DNA of 59,730 nt, from contig NZ_KB903544.1 of assembly GCF_000379805.1 (NCBI RefSeq), positions 96,069 through 155,798 on the forward strand. Reading direction: 5' to 3'. The notes beneath the pieces were generated by a model. That model was not told the DNA's origin. It saw only the letters and a program-made list of their open reading frames with translations, and ran no database searches. A program made the translations under genes and the position numbers. Shown here piece after piece: positions 15,601-23,202 of this stretch; position 1 is the stretch's first letter, and each line of letters begins with the position of its first letter. The stretch comes from Lewinella cohaerens DSM 23179. Its GTDB lineage: Bacteria > Bacteroidota > Bacteroidia > Chitinophagales > Saprospiraceae.

Positions 15601-17232
15601 CAGGCGATACTACCTCGTTCGTTAGCCTTGTTAGATAAAGCGTATATCAGTGACAGTGTAGCTCTTGATGTGTGGCATGCACGTGGCGTGGTGCATTATT
15701 ATGCCGGGAGCCCTGAAGATTCGAGCCTGTATTATTACGGTTTACTTGATTCGCTGGATTACTTTTCAAATCTTGAATATTCCCCCAACCTGGAAACGTT
15801 GCTGGGGCGGGAGCGATCGAGAATAGTGGCCGTTAATACCACAGACATAGAAAACGAGGCTTTGCAAGTAAACGTGGAGTATTACCTGGATCGTAGCGTT
15901 GATCGGGAGGCCGAAATTGTTCTGGAGCCTCTTGGAGAAGGCAGCCAGCCAGCGGTACAAACGAAGGGAATTAGTCCAGGGAGCGGATCGCTTACTTTCC
16001 GTTTAGAACCTCCTTTGTCTTCGCCGGGTAAGATGAATAGTATACGCCTACAGATGCGCCGGGTACAGGAAACGACGATCATTGATAAAAAAGAAGAAGC
16101 TTATTCACATGACTGGCAAGCGGCTCGACAGCAGCGAGAACGACAAGAACCGCCACCGTCAAAAGCAAAACGCTTTGAGTTGCGCGGACAGCTACTAGAT
16201 GCAAGAACGCAAGAAGCTATTGCCGGACAATCGCTGACACTATCGGAGCAACCCAATCTGTTGAACCAGCGACTACTTGCTTTTGATGGTGAAACAGACT
16301 TTTATGGTGAATTTGTCTTGAGAGGCGATATCGAAGGGAGAACTGCGAGTACGTTTATTTTAGAAATAAAAGCAGATGGCTATAAAACCTATAGCCAGAC
16401 CTTCCAGTTTGGTGATGAATTACTGAAAACCAATCCGCTTCAGTTAGCGCCCATTCTTTTAGAAAAAAATATTGCCCGCCCCCGTATGGAACTCATCAGT
16501 GGCGGCGGTTTCGAAATGGGCAACGGAGAGAAGGGAGCTTATGAAGACGAGGTTCCTGTCCATGAAGTGATTATCGGTAATTATTACCTGGGTACACGCG
16601 AGGTCACCTTTGCTGAATACGACCTCTTCTGTGAACTTACCGCCAGGGAGAAGCCCGACGATGAAGGTTGGGGCCGCAACCAACGCCCAGTTATCAATGT
16701 CAGCTGGCTGGATGCCGCCGCTTATTGTAACTGGCTCAGTGAGCAACACGGCTATTACCCTGTCTATAATATTGAACAGCAGAAAGGAGGAAGGGTGACT
16801 GTTCGCAGTACAAGAGGCGGCGGAATGCCCGATGGTTACCGCCTGCCTACCGAAGCTGAATGGGAATACGCCGCCCGTGGCGGCATTATGGGCGATAAAA
16901 CAGAACGCTATGCAGGTAGTAATTACCTGGAAGAAGTAGGCTGGTATGAAGCCAATAGCAGAGACCAGACCCAACCTGTAGGACAACTGCAACCCAACAA
17001 CGCAGGCATGTACGATATGAGTGGCAACGTATGGGAATGGTGTTACGATTGGTATGGCGGCTATCCGAGTAGTTTGCAAAGAGGCCCCATTGGCCCCGAT
17101 TCTGGTTCTCATCGGATCATTCGCGGCGGTGCCTGGCTACAGTCGGCTGATGATTGCCGCGTCACTGCTCGTCAATATCGGCGTCCGGAGGAAAAGACGG
17201 TTTATATTGGTTTCCGTTTAGCGCGGAACTAA
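12652..17232 (+). CDS. Three-helix membrane CoxE/vWA-like, PKD, TPR-like, FGE-domain protein
   Basis: 1526 residues. In order: a CoxE-type helical N-terminus (about 10-85, LAGFRLSPGDRLRALRVL); helix 1 (98-118); a PKD-type beta domain (about 224-330, FTWEFGDGTQEEG and YRVRLTVRDT); helix 2 (347-372), followed by RRKK; a vWA-like region (about 430-620, YLCLIDEQSRASHLGELF, HRLLVFGDLHELVDP) with a degenerate metal site; a charged helical region; helix 3 (846-866); TPR-like helices (about 900-1040); a beta-sandwich; a carboxypeptidase-regulatory-like domain (about 1180-1275); and an FGE/SUMF1 domain (1279-1526, GYRLPTEAEWEYAARGG, YDMSGNVWEW, GFRLAR). Positive charges after helix 2 and before helix 3 place the vWA part in the cytoplasm and the PKD and FGE parts outside. 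Only one of the two catalytic FGE cysteines is present (QSADDCRV), so it should be a binding fold rather than an enzyme. Confidence 0.85.
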   Translation: MADLKAHIDTFPLEHLFQRLTLAGFRLSPGDRLRALRVLGGPGKAYLRKPEQLKALLAPVLVRSEAEQLKFYEIFDQYYREVSEPLELEEIPVRENDWWRWLLILPLLGGLWYAYYALTQHENRSEKLSVYIDGPGFGAAGDTVLLKNLSRYSGDSSTLRWRWSYVNLATQQEEVFDTNQFDWPLIVPPLDSGSYLREIRLDVYHPAEDTLYQATLPFTVLCPEAPTVTGISGPQQLEVGQQVDFRALFEEGEEYIANATTDNERLIGPALNWVFTWEFGDGTQEEGTYAMQHEYAQNGQYRVRLTVRDTTAKGFCVTSQTLEVKVGKDQAFLPLFELHKDKLSVLATWGWGFYVVLALLGISLLYYWLRWLVRRKKPLTPKQQEDARDEAFSARFAHSDKAPYFIPLRNQSSTITFSPVLLRLADALRLRQEGLRKEIDVSKTLQATIDRGGFPEVRFRFATQPSEYLCLIDEQSRASHLGELFKYLAHNLSAQDVHLEVYYYRKHLSQFWNAYFPKGRALDQLQRAYPNHRLLVFGDLHELVDPHAPNQPRLRLAAASVLRQWPLRLLLTPVPPVSWSYREKLLARVLNVFPADEEGLSAAALHIENEEELLPNGSAFDRWQNRQKDQRKDADTEHRNWRRWRFIKAYLGAYDDELVRWFKALAVFPIPSWEMTIAIGKALGIDVTYDKLLQLARIPVLQSDRFDERLRRELMKELDEADEQRARAAVQAELAAVKTISEGSHAHRDLETALAIQDFALAPDDDDHRETLRFLLRRNLLTPAQEADLDRVAKRETEAAQQPMSKVATKIAPQAKSVRDWLEEDVDYELDAPTPEEPADRKDLKRALWLTAAYVVLLLLGWKFGATDTLYQLAFAERPEQRNERPGKPLRNYILVKETAVIDSAIIYNNQGVEQAQIGEGRDTLAATYFEQALDAANNLIHGNGETFNGQTVSYSLANANLGRLYFNAAAANLNAYLQDSLGQAILPRSLALLDKAYISDSVALDVWHARGVVHYYAGSPEDSSLYYYGLLDSLDYFSNLEYSPNLETLLGRERSRIVAVNTTDIENEALQVNVEYYLDRSVDREAEIVLEPLGEGSQPAVQTKGISPGSGSLTFRLEPPLSSPGKMNSIRLQMRRVQETTIIDKKEEAYSHDWQAARQQRERQEPPPSKAKRFELRGQLLDARTQEAIAGQSLTLSEQPNLLNQRLLAFDGETDFYGEFVLRGDIEGRTASTFILEIKADGYKTYSQTFQFGDELLKTNPLQLAPILLEKNIARPRMELISGGGFEMGNGEKGAYEDEVPVHEVIIGNYYLGTREVTFAEYDLFCELTAREKPDDEGWGRNQRPVINVSWLDAAAYCNWLSEQHGYYPVYNIEQQKGGRVTVRSTRGGGMPDGYRLPTEAEWEYAARGGIMGDKTERYAGSNYLEEVGWYEANSRDQTQPVGQLQPNNAGMYDMSGNVWEWCYDWYGGYPSSLQRGPIGPDSGSHRIIRGGAWLQSADDCRVTARQYRRPEEKTVYIGFRLARN

Positions 17233-17241
17233 GCGCACCAC

Positions 17242-17280
17242 GCTCCGTAGCAACGGGTTTAAAACCCATTGCTACGGAGC
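17242..17280. terminator. Hairpin terminator between convergent genes
   Basis: GCTCCGTAGCAACGGGTTT (17242-17260) pairs with AAACCCATTGCTACGGAGC (17262-17280) with one mismatch, leaving a minimal loop. It lies 10 bases after the stop of the FGE-domain gene and 68 bases beyond the stop of the convergent TPR gene. It closes the MoxR operon. Confidence 0.7.
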
Positions 17281-17347
17281 TTAAATGGCCTTATAATCTC
17301 TTTTTGGGTTCAAATTAAATTCCCTAAGATAGCTCTTAAAGAGCTGT

Positions 17348-18202
17348 CTAATACCCCCGCAAATCTGAATATTGCCCCAGTGCAATAACCTCCCAGGCAT
17401 CCAGGACGTGTAGTACTTCTGCTTGGTTTTGGGCGGCAATGGCTATCAATGCGTGATCGCGTGGTGTGTCTTCTTGTTCAGGAGGGAGGATAGCGCGGCC
17501 ATAATATTCTGGGAAAGCCTGCGGGTTGTCGATAACCATGCCACGGGCGGCGTTGGACCATATTTCGAATCCTAGCCGAGCATCGTAACACAAGCGTTCC
17601 AATTGCTGAATCTGCTTGGCCGAAGCATCGTGGATGAGGCAAGAATACGTGCGGTAGTGAGATGTTTTGAAAACACCCATTTCGGCGTAAACGGGCACGC
17701 GCTTGCGCGCTACAATATGGTGGCCAATGGGTTTGCGTTCGTACAATACTTCATCGCGAAAGCGAAAACCCGAAGCAGGGTGTGGAATGCTGAGAATCTT
17801 GGCACGCGCCGGATCAATGGCCGACATCCACAGAATTTCAAAAGTACCATCGTAGGTCAGGCGTAAGCCTTCTGGGGTGGTGGGGAGTTCGCTCAGTCCA
17901 AATTTTGACCAAACATTGCGGGCGATACGCGTTTTTCTTAACGCAGTAGCCGCAATACCCAGGCACCACCAGCCTTCGCGCAAATCAGGAAGAAAAGCGA
18001 TGGTTTTCTTAAAATAGTAAAAGGAAGGTTTCCATTCGCGGCGCTGGTGATAGATGCGCGCTAAAGCCAGATAAGGAGGATGCCAATCGGGTACCAGCTT
18101 GATGATACGCTTGTGTAACTTGACGGCGTGGTATACGTCGCCTAGTTTCCAGTAGCGTTCTGCTTCTTCAAATAGTTGCTGATGATCCGGTGGTATGTAC
18201 AT
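17348..18202 (-). CDS. Tetratricopeptide-repeat protein with an unrecognised C-terminal domain
   Basis: 284 residues, no signal peptide. Residues 5-110 form about three TPR units: FEEAERYWKLGDVYHAVKLH, then PPYLALARIYHQRREWKPSF, then a third ending GWWCLGIAATALRKTRIARN. The C-terminal ~170 residues have alternating strands with many charged and aromatic residues (RFRDEVLYERKPIGHHIVAR, GFEIWSNAARGMVIDNP) and match no family I know. The gene is convergent with the MoxR operon and has its own strong promoter, so a link with that system is only positional. Confidence 0.7.
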   Translation of the reverse strand: MYIPPDHQQLFEEAERYWKLGDVYHAVKLHKRIIKLVPDWHPPYLALARIYHQRREWKPSFYYFKKTIAFLPDLREGWWCLGIAATALRKTRIARNVWSKFGLSELPTTPEGLRLTYDGTFEILWMSAIDPARAKILSIPHPASGFRFRDEVLYERKPIGHHIVARKRVPVYAEMGVFKTSHYRTYSCLIHDASAKQIQQLERLCYDARLGFEIWSNAARGMVIDNPQAFPEYYGRAILPPEQEDTPRDHALIAIAAQNQAEVLHVLDAWEVIALGQYSDLRGY

Positions 18203-18269
18203 AAATCAGTCCCCTCTGCTCGTTGATAGTTGGATACAGAAAACATCATACAGACGCTTCTTGTTGCGA

Positions 18270-18300
18270 CAAAATTAAGGGGTGAAAGGCTAATGTGCAA
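18270..18300 (-). promoter_or_regulatory. Bacteroidota-type promoter of the TPR gene
   Basis: On the - strand: TTG (complement of 18298-18300), 20 bases, then TAATTTTG (18270-18277), an exact TAnnTTTG -7 box at ideal spacing. Transcription would start near 18264, giving a leader of about 60 bases before ATG 18202. Confidence 0.7.
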
Positions 18301-18453
18301 GGATATTAACGTTGTTTAGCTCATCGTCCGACGAAATTGAGTTTTTTATACCCAATTGGCCGAATTACTAAAAAGCACGGTGTCGCAGCTCATCCGTCAC
18401 GCAGGAATTCAAAAAAATCCCTACCTTTCAAAGGTAAAAATCAGACTTCAGCA

Positions 18454-19593
18454 ATGACATCACCATCGGTCATCATTATTGGCGCCGGGCCCGCCGGATT
18501 AGCATCGGCAGGCCAGCTTCGGGAAAAAGGAATTTCTTTTATTATTTTGGAAAAAGGCCAGGGGGTCGCCCAATGTTGGCGTGACCACTACGACCGGCTG
18601 CACCTGCATACCGTCAAGGAGTTGTCTCACTTGCCGGGTGAGGATTTTTCCGACGATTATGACCGTTACGTTCATAAGACCGACCTCGTGCGCTACTACG
18701 AGGAGTATGCTACAAAAAGAGATATCAAGCCGCTGTTTGGCAAGACCGTCGTAGATATTGAAAAAACGGGCGAACAGTGGCAGGTGATGTGCGAAGATGG
18801 TAGCAACTACCAAGCACCTGCCGTGATTATCAGTGCCGGGATGAACAGGGTTCCTTTTCGGCCTCATTATCAAAACGAAGAAGACTTTACGGGAGAAATT
18901 CTCCACAGTCACGACTATCAAAACCCTGCGCCTTACAAAGGCAAGCGGGTATTGGTCGTAGGCATGGGTAACAGCGGTGCCGAGATAGCGCTAGACCTCT
19001 GCGAGCACGGGGTGGAAACAGCTATCAGCGTCCGTGGCCCGGTAAACATTGTCCCACGCGAAGTCTTAGGTAACCCTACGCAGGTGACTGCCTTGAAGAT
19101 AGGTAAACTACCTCATTGGTTAGGCGATGCCCTGGGCTTGGTGGTACGTAAGTTTACCGTAGGTGACTTGCCTAAATATGGAATTGAACTCCCCGCGATT
19201 TCCCCCGCCAAACAACTCAGGGAAACTGGCCAAACACCAGTGATCGACTTAGGGACCCTGGATTATATCCGCTCCGGAGAACTCAAAGTACTGCCTGGGA
19301 TCGAAGAGTATACCATCAACAGTATTGTATTCTCCAATGGAGAAGAACAGCGTTTTGATACCGTCATTTTAGCCACCGGCTTCCGCGCCTCCCTCAACGA
19401 ATGGCTACACTTGGACAATGAGCATTTCGATCAACGGCAACTACCCCGCAAACCTATCGGAAGTGGACCTTATGAGGGCTTGTATTTCCTGGGCTACAAC
19501 AACTATGCCCCCGGCGGCGGCCTGGGTATCATTCGCCAGGATGTGTTTCCGATTGTAGAGGCGATTGAGGAGCGGATGGCAGTTGGTAACTAA
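18454..19593 (+). CDS. FAD/NADPH-dependent flavin monooxygenase (YUCCA/CzcO-like)
   Basis: 379 residues, cytoplasmic. The FAD-binding motif VIIIGAGPAGLASAG is at the N-terminus and the NADPH-binding VLVVGMGNSGAEIALDLC lies near residue 170. The sequence FTGEILHSHDY between them is the flavin-monooxygenase fingerprint region, and VILATGFRASLNEW closes the second Rossmann fold. Such enzymes oxygenate a small nucleophilic substrate (amine, sulfide or ketone), but the substrate cannot be inferred. I chose ATG 18454, where the protein starts MTSPSVIIIGAG; the 39 in-frame codons upstream are out of pattern for the family. Confidence 0.85.
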   Translation: MTSPSVIIIGAGPAGLASAGQLREKGISFIILEKGQGVAQCWRDHYDRLHLHTVKELSHLPGEDFSDDYDRYVHKTDLVRYYEEYATKRDIKPLFGKTVVDIEKTGEQWQVMCEDGSNYQAPAVIISAGMNRVPFRPHYQNEEDFTGEILHSHDYQNPAPYKGKRVLVVGMGNSGAEIALDLCEHGVETAISVRGPVNIVPREVLGNPTQVTALKIGKLPHWLGDALGLVVRKFTVGDLPKYGIELPAISPAKQLRETGQTPVIDLGTLDYIRSGELKVLPGIEEYTINSIVFSNGEEQRFDTVILATGFRASLNEWLHLDNEHFDQRQLPRKPIGSGPYEGLYFLGYNNYAPGGGLGIIRQDVFPIVEAIEERMAVGN

Positions 19594-19682
19594 AACCATC
19601 TAACAGCTTGATTAACAAACAAGTAAACCTGCTAATAAGCACGGTTTAATTTATTTTAGGGAGATTATTTTTTATATTTATA

Positions 19683-19694
19683 TTGGTTGACCAA
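19683..19694. promoter_or_regulatory. Palindrome TTGGT-TG-ACCAA, candidate operator
   Basis: Perfect 5-base arms around a 2-base centre, 59 bases upstream of the alginate-lyase start. The layout (GGT-NN-ACC) fits FadR/GntR-type operators. A further TTGGTG lies four bases downstream. No regulator of that family is in this window. Confidence 0.4.
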
Positions 19695-19753
19695 TTTGGT
19701 GCGCTAGTTTTAGTGTCAAGCTCTTAACAGATCAAATATAAATTTTGAAAAAA

Positions 19754-22345
19754 ATGAAAAACTCCTACGCTTTAAAGACTCAGATGGTTTTAGCAGCATT
19801 AATGTTATTACTATTTTATGTTCCTATATTTTCTCAAACCACGTATAATATTACGGACCCGGAGGCATTAGAGGATCAGGCTTACGTAGCTGGAGATGAA
19901 ATTATATTAGCAAATGGTATTTACGATACGGATGAGCGTATAGACTTTGTTGGTAATGGGACAGCAGATAACCCTATTGTTTTTAGAGCCGAAACCCCTG
20001 GAGGGGTCAAGTTTACCGGTGGCTTACAAATGAATATTGGTGGAGATTATGTTGTTGTGGATGGTTTTCACTGGCAAGGTGGTTATGGAGCGAGCAATTT
20101 TATCCAATTCAGAAATGGCACGGATTATGCAAATTATAGTACTATCCAAAATTGTGCTATTGATGGTTTAGCGATACATCCAGATGATGTAGCGGATGAT
20201 ATGGAGAACAATTCGATTACCAAACACAGGTGGATTGTATTGTACGGAACTTATAACACCGTTATCAACTGCTCCTTCATGAATAAGGCAAGTGCAGGGG
20301 CTTTGGTTTTAGCAGAATATGCATACAATGCTGAAGAAGATGCTTGTGCAACCGTTGGCCATACCATTACTAATAATTATTTCTACAACTATGAAAAAAT
20401 AGATGCGTCGCTAAGTAATGCTGGCGATAGTGAAACGATACGTATAGGTACGAGTGAGTATCAAAATGTAAATAGTAATGCAGTAGTTAGTAACAACTAT
20501 TTTGTTGAAGCTGACGGCGAAAATGAAATCATCACGAATAAGAGTAAAGGCAACATCTATACGAATAACACTTTTAGAAGATGTAGAGGATCTTTGGTGC
20601 TGCGTCATGGTTCTAATGCTACCGTTGACGGAAATTACTTTTTAGGCGAAGATGTAGATGGCACTGGCGGTATCAGAATTACGGACAGTGACCACACGAT
20701 TACTAATAATTATATTCAAGATTGTATTACGGTTCTCAGCCAAGCTAAATGGAATAATGGTGTAACATTTTTAGGAGGTGGCGATGACGCTGCCGTTGTT
20801 TGTACTTCTACAGATGTTTCAAACGGCTATCAGCAATCTGAAAATATTAACCTTTCCAATAACTCGATTGTCAATACCAATGCGCCGTTATTTTATAATA
20901 CAGACAAAGGGTCAACCGATCCAACAGGAACCGTTTCAGATAACTTAATTTATTTTGCTGCTGGTGACCCTAATATATCCGATGTTATTACGGGTGATAC
21001 GCCTACTTCTTATGCTGATCTTGGCACTTCATTGACTTACACCGGAAACGTTTATACTGGAAATGATTTAGGGGAAACAAACGCTGGTTTTTCTTTAGAG
21101 GCGGGAATAACGGCTACTGCTGATGGTGAGATTTTTACTTTTTCAGGAACAGGGTCTGAAGGAAAAGGCGCTGATATGGGGGCTTATATACCAACAACTG
21201 ACGATATGGTTGGTTACGGCATTGGAGCTTGTTTTTTAGATAACTTAGGTGCCAATATAAATGATGGAAATTGTACTATTCAAGTAGTTGACCAATTAAC
21301 GGTTAGCAGTTTGCCAGCGTTTACTGCGGCGGCATCCAGCGAGGATGTTGTTGTTAATGCCAATGTAAGTTGGACTGCTGCTGCCAACGATGCCTGGATA
21401 ACGATTGATACTGATGCTGGTACCGGCAATGCAACCGTTTCTGTTATGGTTACTGAAAATACAGAAACAAGTAGCAGAGTGGGTACGGTGACATTTACAC
21501 AAGATGCCGGAGGTAACGATATTGTAAGAACGCTAACGGTTACCCAAGAAGGTGTAGATATAACAGATTTGTATGACCTTATCAATATAGGTACAGGCGT
21601 ACCTGGCGATAAGGTGACCGTGCATTCTTTTTCAAGAGAAGAAGTAAATGGCGTCGATAAATTTAATTACGCAAAAAACACTTTAGATAAGGACAATAGC
21701 ACCGTTTGGGCTGCCGATGATGATGATATTGTAGCAGGAGATTACAAAGGGGATGGGGAGTATATTATTTATGATTTGAGTAGTAGCCATTATATTGATT
21801 TTATTCAGTTTACGACCACCAATAAGTCAGACGCTTTTGGCTTTCAAATTTTGGTGTCCACTACAGGGACTGATGCCGCAGATTTCTCACTGATCCTGCC
21901 AACTTCAGGAGATTTGATATTAACCGCAACCAATACGACCGATTTCAATCAATATGAAGTAAATACAGCAGAGGCGCGTTATGTGAAATTAATAGGTTAT
22001 GGAAGGTTTAATAGTGATGGAGATACCAGAACAAGTGTTTGGAGTGCCGTTGGTGAAATTGAATTTTACGGTAGCGAAATAGTTTCTACTGACGATATTG
22101 AACTTGCAAATAAGCCTTTAATCTACCCCGTTCCTGCTAAGGATATATTGCATTTAAAAAACATGAACGGTGTTGATTTGGTAACTGTCTACGACATGGA
22201 TGGTAGAAAAATCATGGATAAAAATATTACTGGTTCAGGATTAGAAGCCAATATCGATGTTTCTTCCATTCCTAATGGTTCTTACATGATGACGCTGAAA
22301 GGAGAGCAGGTATATCAATCAGAATTGTTCATTGTTTTACATTAA
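19754..22345 (+). CDS. Secreted PL6-type (chondroitinase-B-like) alginate lyase with T9SS signal
   Basis: About 863 residues. A signal peptide (TQMVLAALMLLLFYVPIFSQ) is followed by a right-handed beta-helix (about 25-480) with the family block ETIRIGTSEYQ, NEIITNKSKGNIYTNNTFRR and GSLVLRHGSNATVDGNYF. The Lys in TNKSK and the Arg in LVLRHG align with the catalytic base and acid of PL6 lyases (by analogy with chondroitinase B). Next come a BACON-type domain (about 515-600), a discoidin-like carbohydrate-binding module (about 625-780) and a T9SS type A sorting domain (about 790-863, PLIYPVPAKDILHLKN). It is secreted or surface-attached and cleaves alginate by beta-elimination. It is noticeably AT-richer than its neighbours, and no SusCD pair or other alginate genes flank it, so recent transfer is likely. 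ATG 19754 was chosen over a TTG three codons upstream. Confidence 0.88.
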   Translation: MKNSYALKTQMVLAALMLLLFYVPIFSQTTYNITDPEALEDQAYVAGDEIILANGIYDTDERIDFVGNGTADNPIVFRAETPGGVKFTGGLQMNIGGDYVVVDGFHWQGGYGASNFIQFRNGTDYANYSTIQNCAIDGLAIHPDDVADDMENNSITKHRWIVLYGTYNTVINCSFMNKASAGALVLAEYAYNAEEDACATVGHTITNNYFYNYEKIDASLSNAGDSETIRIGTSEYQNVNSNAVVSNNYFVEADGENEIITNKSKGNIYTNNTFRRCRGSLVLRHGSNATVDGNYFLGEDVDGTGGIRITDSDHTITNNYIQDCITVLSQAKWNNGVTFLGGGDDAAVVCTSTDVSNGYQQSENINLSNNSIVNTNAPLFYNTDKGSTDPTGTVSDNLIYFAAGDPNISDVITGDTPTSYADLGTSLTYTGNVYTGNDLGETNAGFSLEAGITATADGEIFTFSGTGSEGKGADMGAYIPTTDDMVGYGIGACFLDNLGANINDGNCTIQVVDQLTVSSLPAFTAAASSEDVVVNANVSWTAAANDAWITIDTDAGTGNATVSVMVTENTETSSRVGTVTFTQDAGGNDIVRTLTVTQEGVDITDLYDLINIGTGVPGDKVTVHSFSREEVNGVDKFNYAKNTLDKDNSTVWAADDDDIVAGDYKGDGEYIIYDLSSSHYIDFIQFTTTNKSDAFGFQILVSTTGTDAADFSLILPTSGDLILTATNTTDFNQYEVNTAEARYVKLIGYGRFNSDGDTRTSVWSAVGEIEFYGSEIVSTDDIELANKPLIYPVPAKDILHLKNMNGVDLVTVYDMDGRKIMDKNITGSGLEANIDVSSIPNGSYMMTLKGEQVYQSELFIVLH

Positions 22346-22357
22346 AAAAACAAGCAC

Positions 22358-22400
22358 TTAGCTACGCGCCGTGCAACGAGGGAGCATGGCGCGTAGCTAA
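22358..22400 (+). terminator. Hairpin terminator downstream of the alginate lyase
   Basis: TTAGCTACGCGCCGTGC (22358-22374) pairs with GCATGGCGCGTAGCTAA (22384-22400), one mismatch, with a 9-base loop. It lies 12 bases after the stop. TTTGTTG follows, a short T-rich tail. Confidence 0.65.
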
Positions 22401-22489
22401 TTTGTTGACGATATGCCCGTTGTGTTTCATTTAGGTGAGTTTATTTCTCGTATATTTAGATGTGCAAGATATTGATTGAAAACTGATTG

Positions 22490-22497
22490 TACGTTTG
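22490..22497 (+). promoter_or_regulatory. Candidate -7 box (TACGTTTG)
   Basis: An exact TAnnTTTG match 28 bases upstream of the four-helix sensor gene start. TTG words occur upstream but at spacing shorter than usual. Confidence 0.45.
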
Positions 22498-22525
22498 AAT
22501 TTTACGTTAATTAAACGTTCGGAAT

Positions 22526-23191
22526 ATGAAGTGGGCATATAGCATTCAGCAAAAAATAAAAGCGGCGGTATTGCTCGCTATAGTTTGTGTCATTGTACTC
22601 GTAACTAGCCTGTTGGGTAAATGGCAGATGAATAAGTTGAGCGATTCTTTTTCTTCTGTATATAAAGATCGCCTGGTCGTCGAAAGTTATATCTATCTGA
22701 TTGCTGATCACTTGTACCAAAAGAAATTGACGATTGATCATTGCTCCGGATTCGTGGATGCTGACCTCCGCACAGAAGTTGGCGCTCACAATACGGCTAT
22801 TAGTCAGTTGCTGCTATCTTATGAGGAAACACTACTCACTGAAGAAGAAGAGGCTTGTTTGCAGGGGTTTAAAGCTAATGTTGCTGCCTTGGAAGGCCTA
22901 GAAGTTCAATATTTACAACTCTCCCCCGAGGGGCCCGAATACACTGCTGTTCTCAACTTGATCAATGAACATTTTGATCTGGCGTCTGCCAACCTCCGGC
23001 AGCTTTCTCTTATTCAGATCAAGGAGGGCAAAATGCTCAATGATCAGTCGCAACGTATCGTTAAAGGTTCCTCAATAATTACGAGTTTTGAGATGGTCGT
23101 ACTCATTTGTATTGCTATCATCTTGCAGATACTCGTGCTAGCCAGCCGACCGGTCATCTCTCAAAAGTGGCAGAAAGGAAGCTTGAATTAG
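22526..23191 (+). CDS. Orphan four-helix-bundle (MCP-type) sensor, no output domain
   Basis: 221 residues. Helix 1 (about 12-30, AVLLAIVCVIVLVTSLLG) and helix 2 (about 185-205, FEMVVLICIAIILQILVLAS) bracket an extracytoplasmic helical region of about 150 residues. The pattern matches the four-helix-bundle sensory domain of chemoreceptors (4HB_MCP). Only about 15 residues follow helix 2; there is no HAMP, kinase or methyl-accepting signalling domain. It may therefore work by binding a partner membrane protein, or be a remnant. It follows the alginate lyase, but their transcripts look separate. Confidence 0.7.
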   Translation: MKWAYSIQQKIKAAVLLAIVCVIVLVTSLLGKWQMNKLSDSFSSVYKDRLVVESYIYLIADHLYQKKLTIDHCSGFVDADLRTEVGAHNTAISQLLLSYEETLLTEEEEACLQGFKANVAALEGLEVQYLQLSPEGPEYTAVLNLINEHFDLASANLRQLSLIQIKEGKMLNDQSQRIVKGSSIITSFEMVVLICIAIILQILVLASRPVISQKWQKGSLN

Positions 23192-23202
23192 CTTTAGTCT
23201 TT

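Noticed and set aside
16459-17112. 217-residue - strand frame opposite the FGE domain
   Set aside because: The sense strand encodes a recognisable FGE domain. The antisense frame has no family resemblance.
16486-17232. Diversity-generating retroelement target at the FGE domain
   Set aside because: FGE/C-lectin domains are common DGR targets. Here the 3' coding end has almost no AAC/AAT codons at the variable positions, no template repeat is visible nearby, and no reverse transcriptase is in the window.
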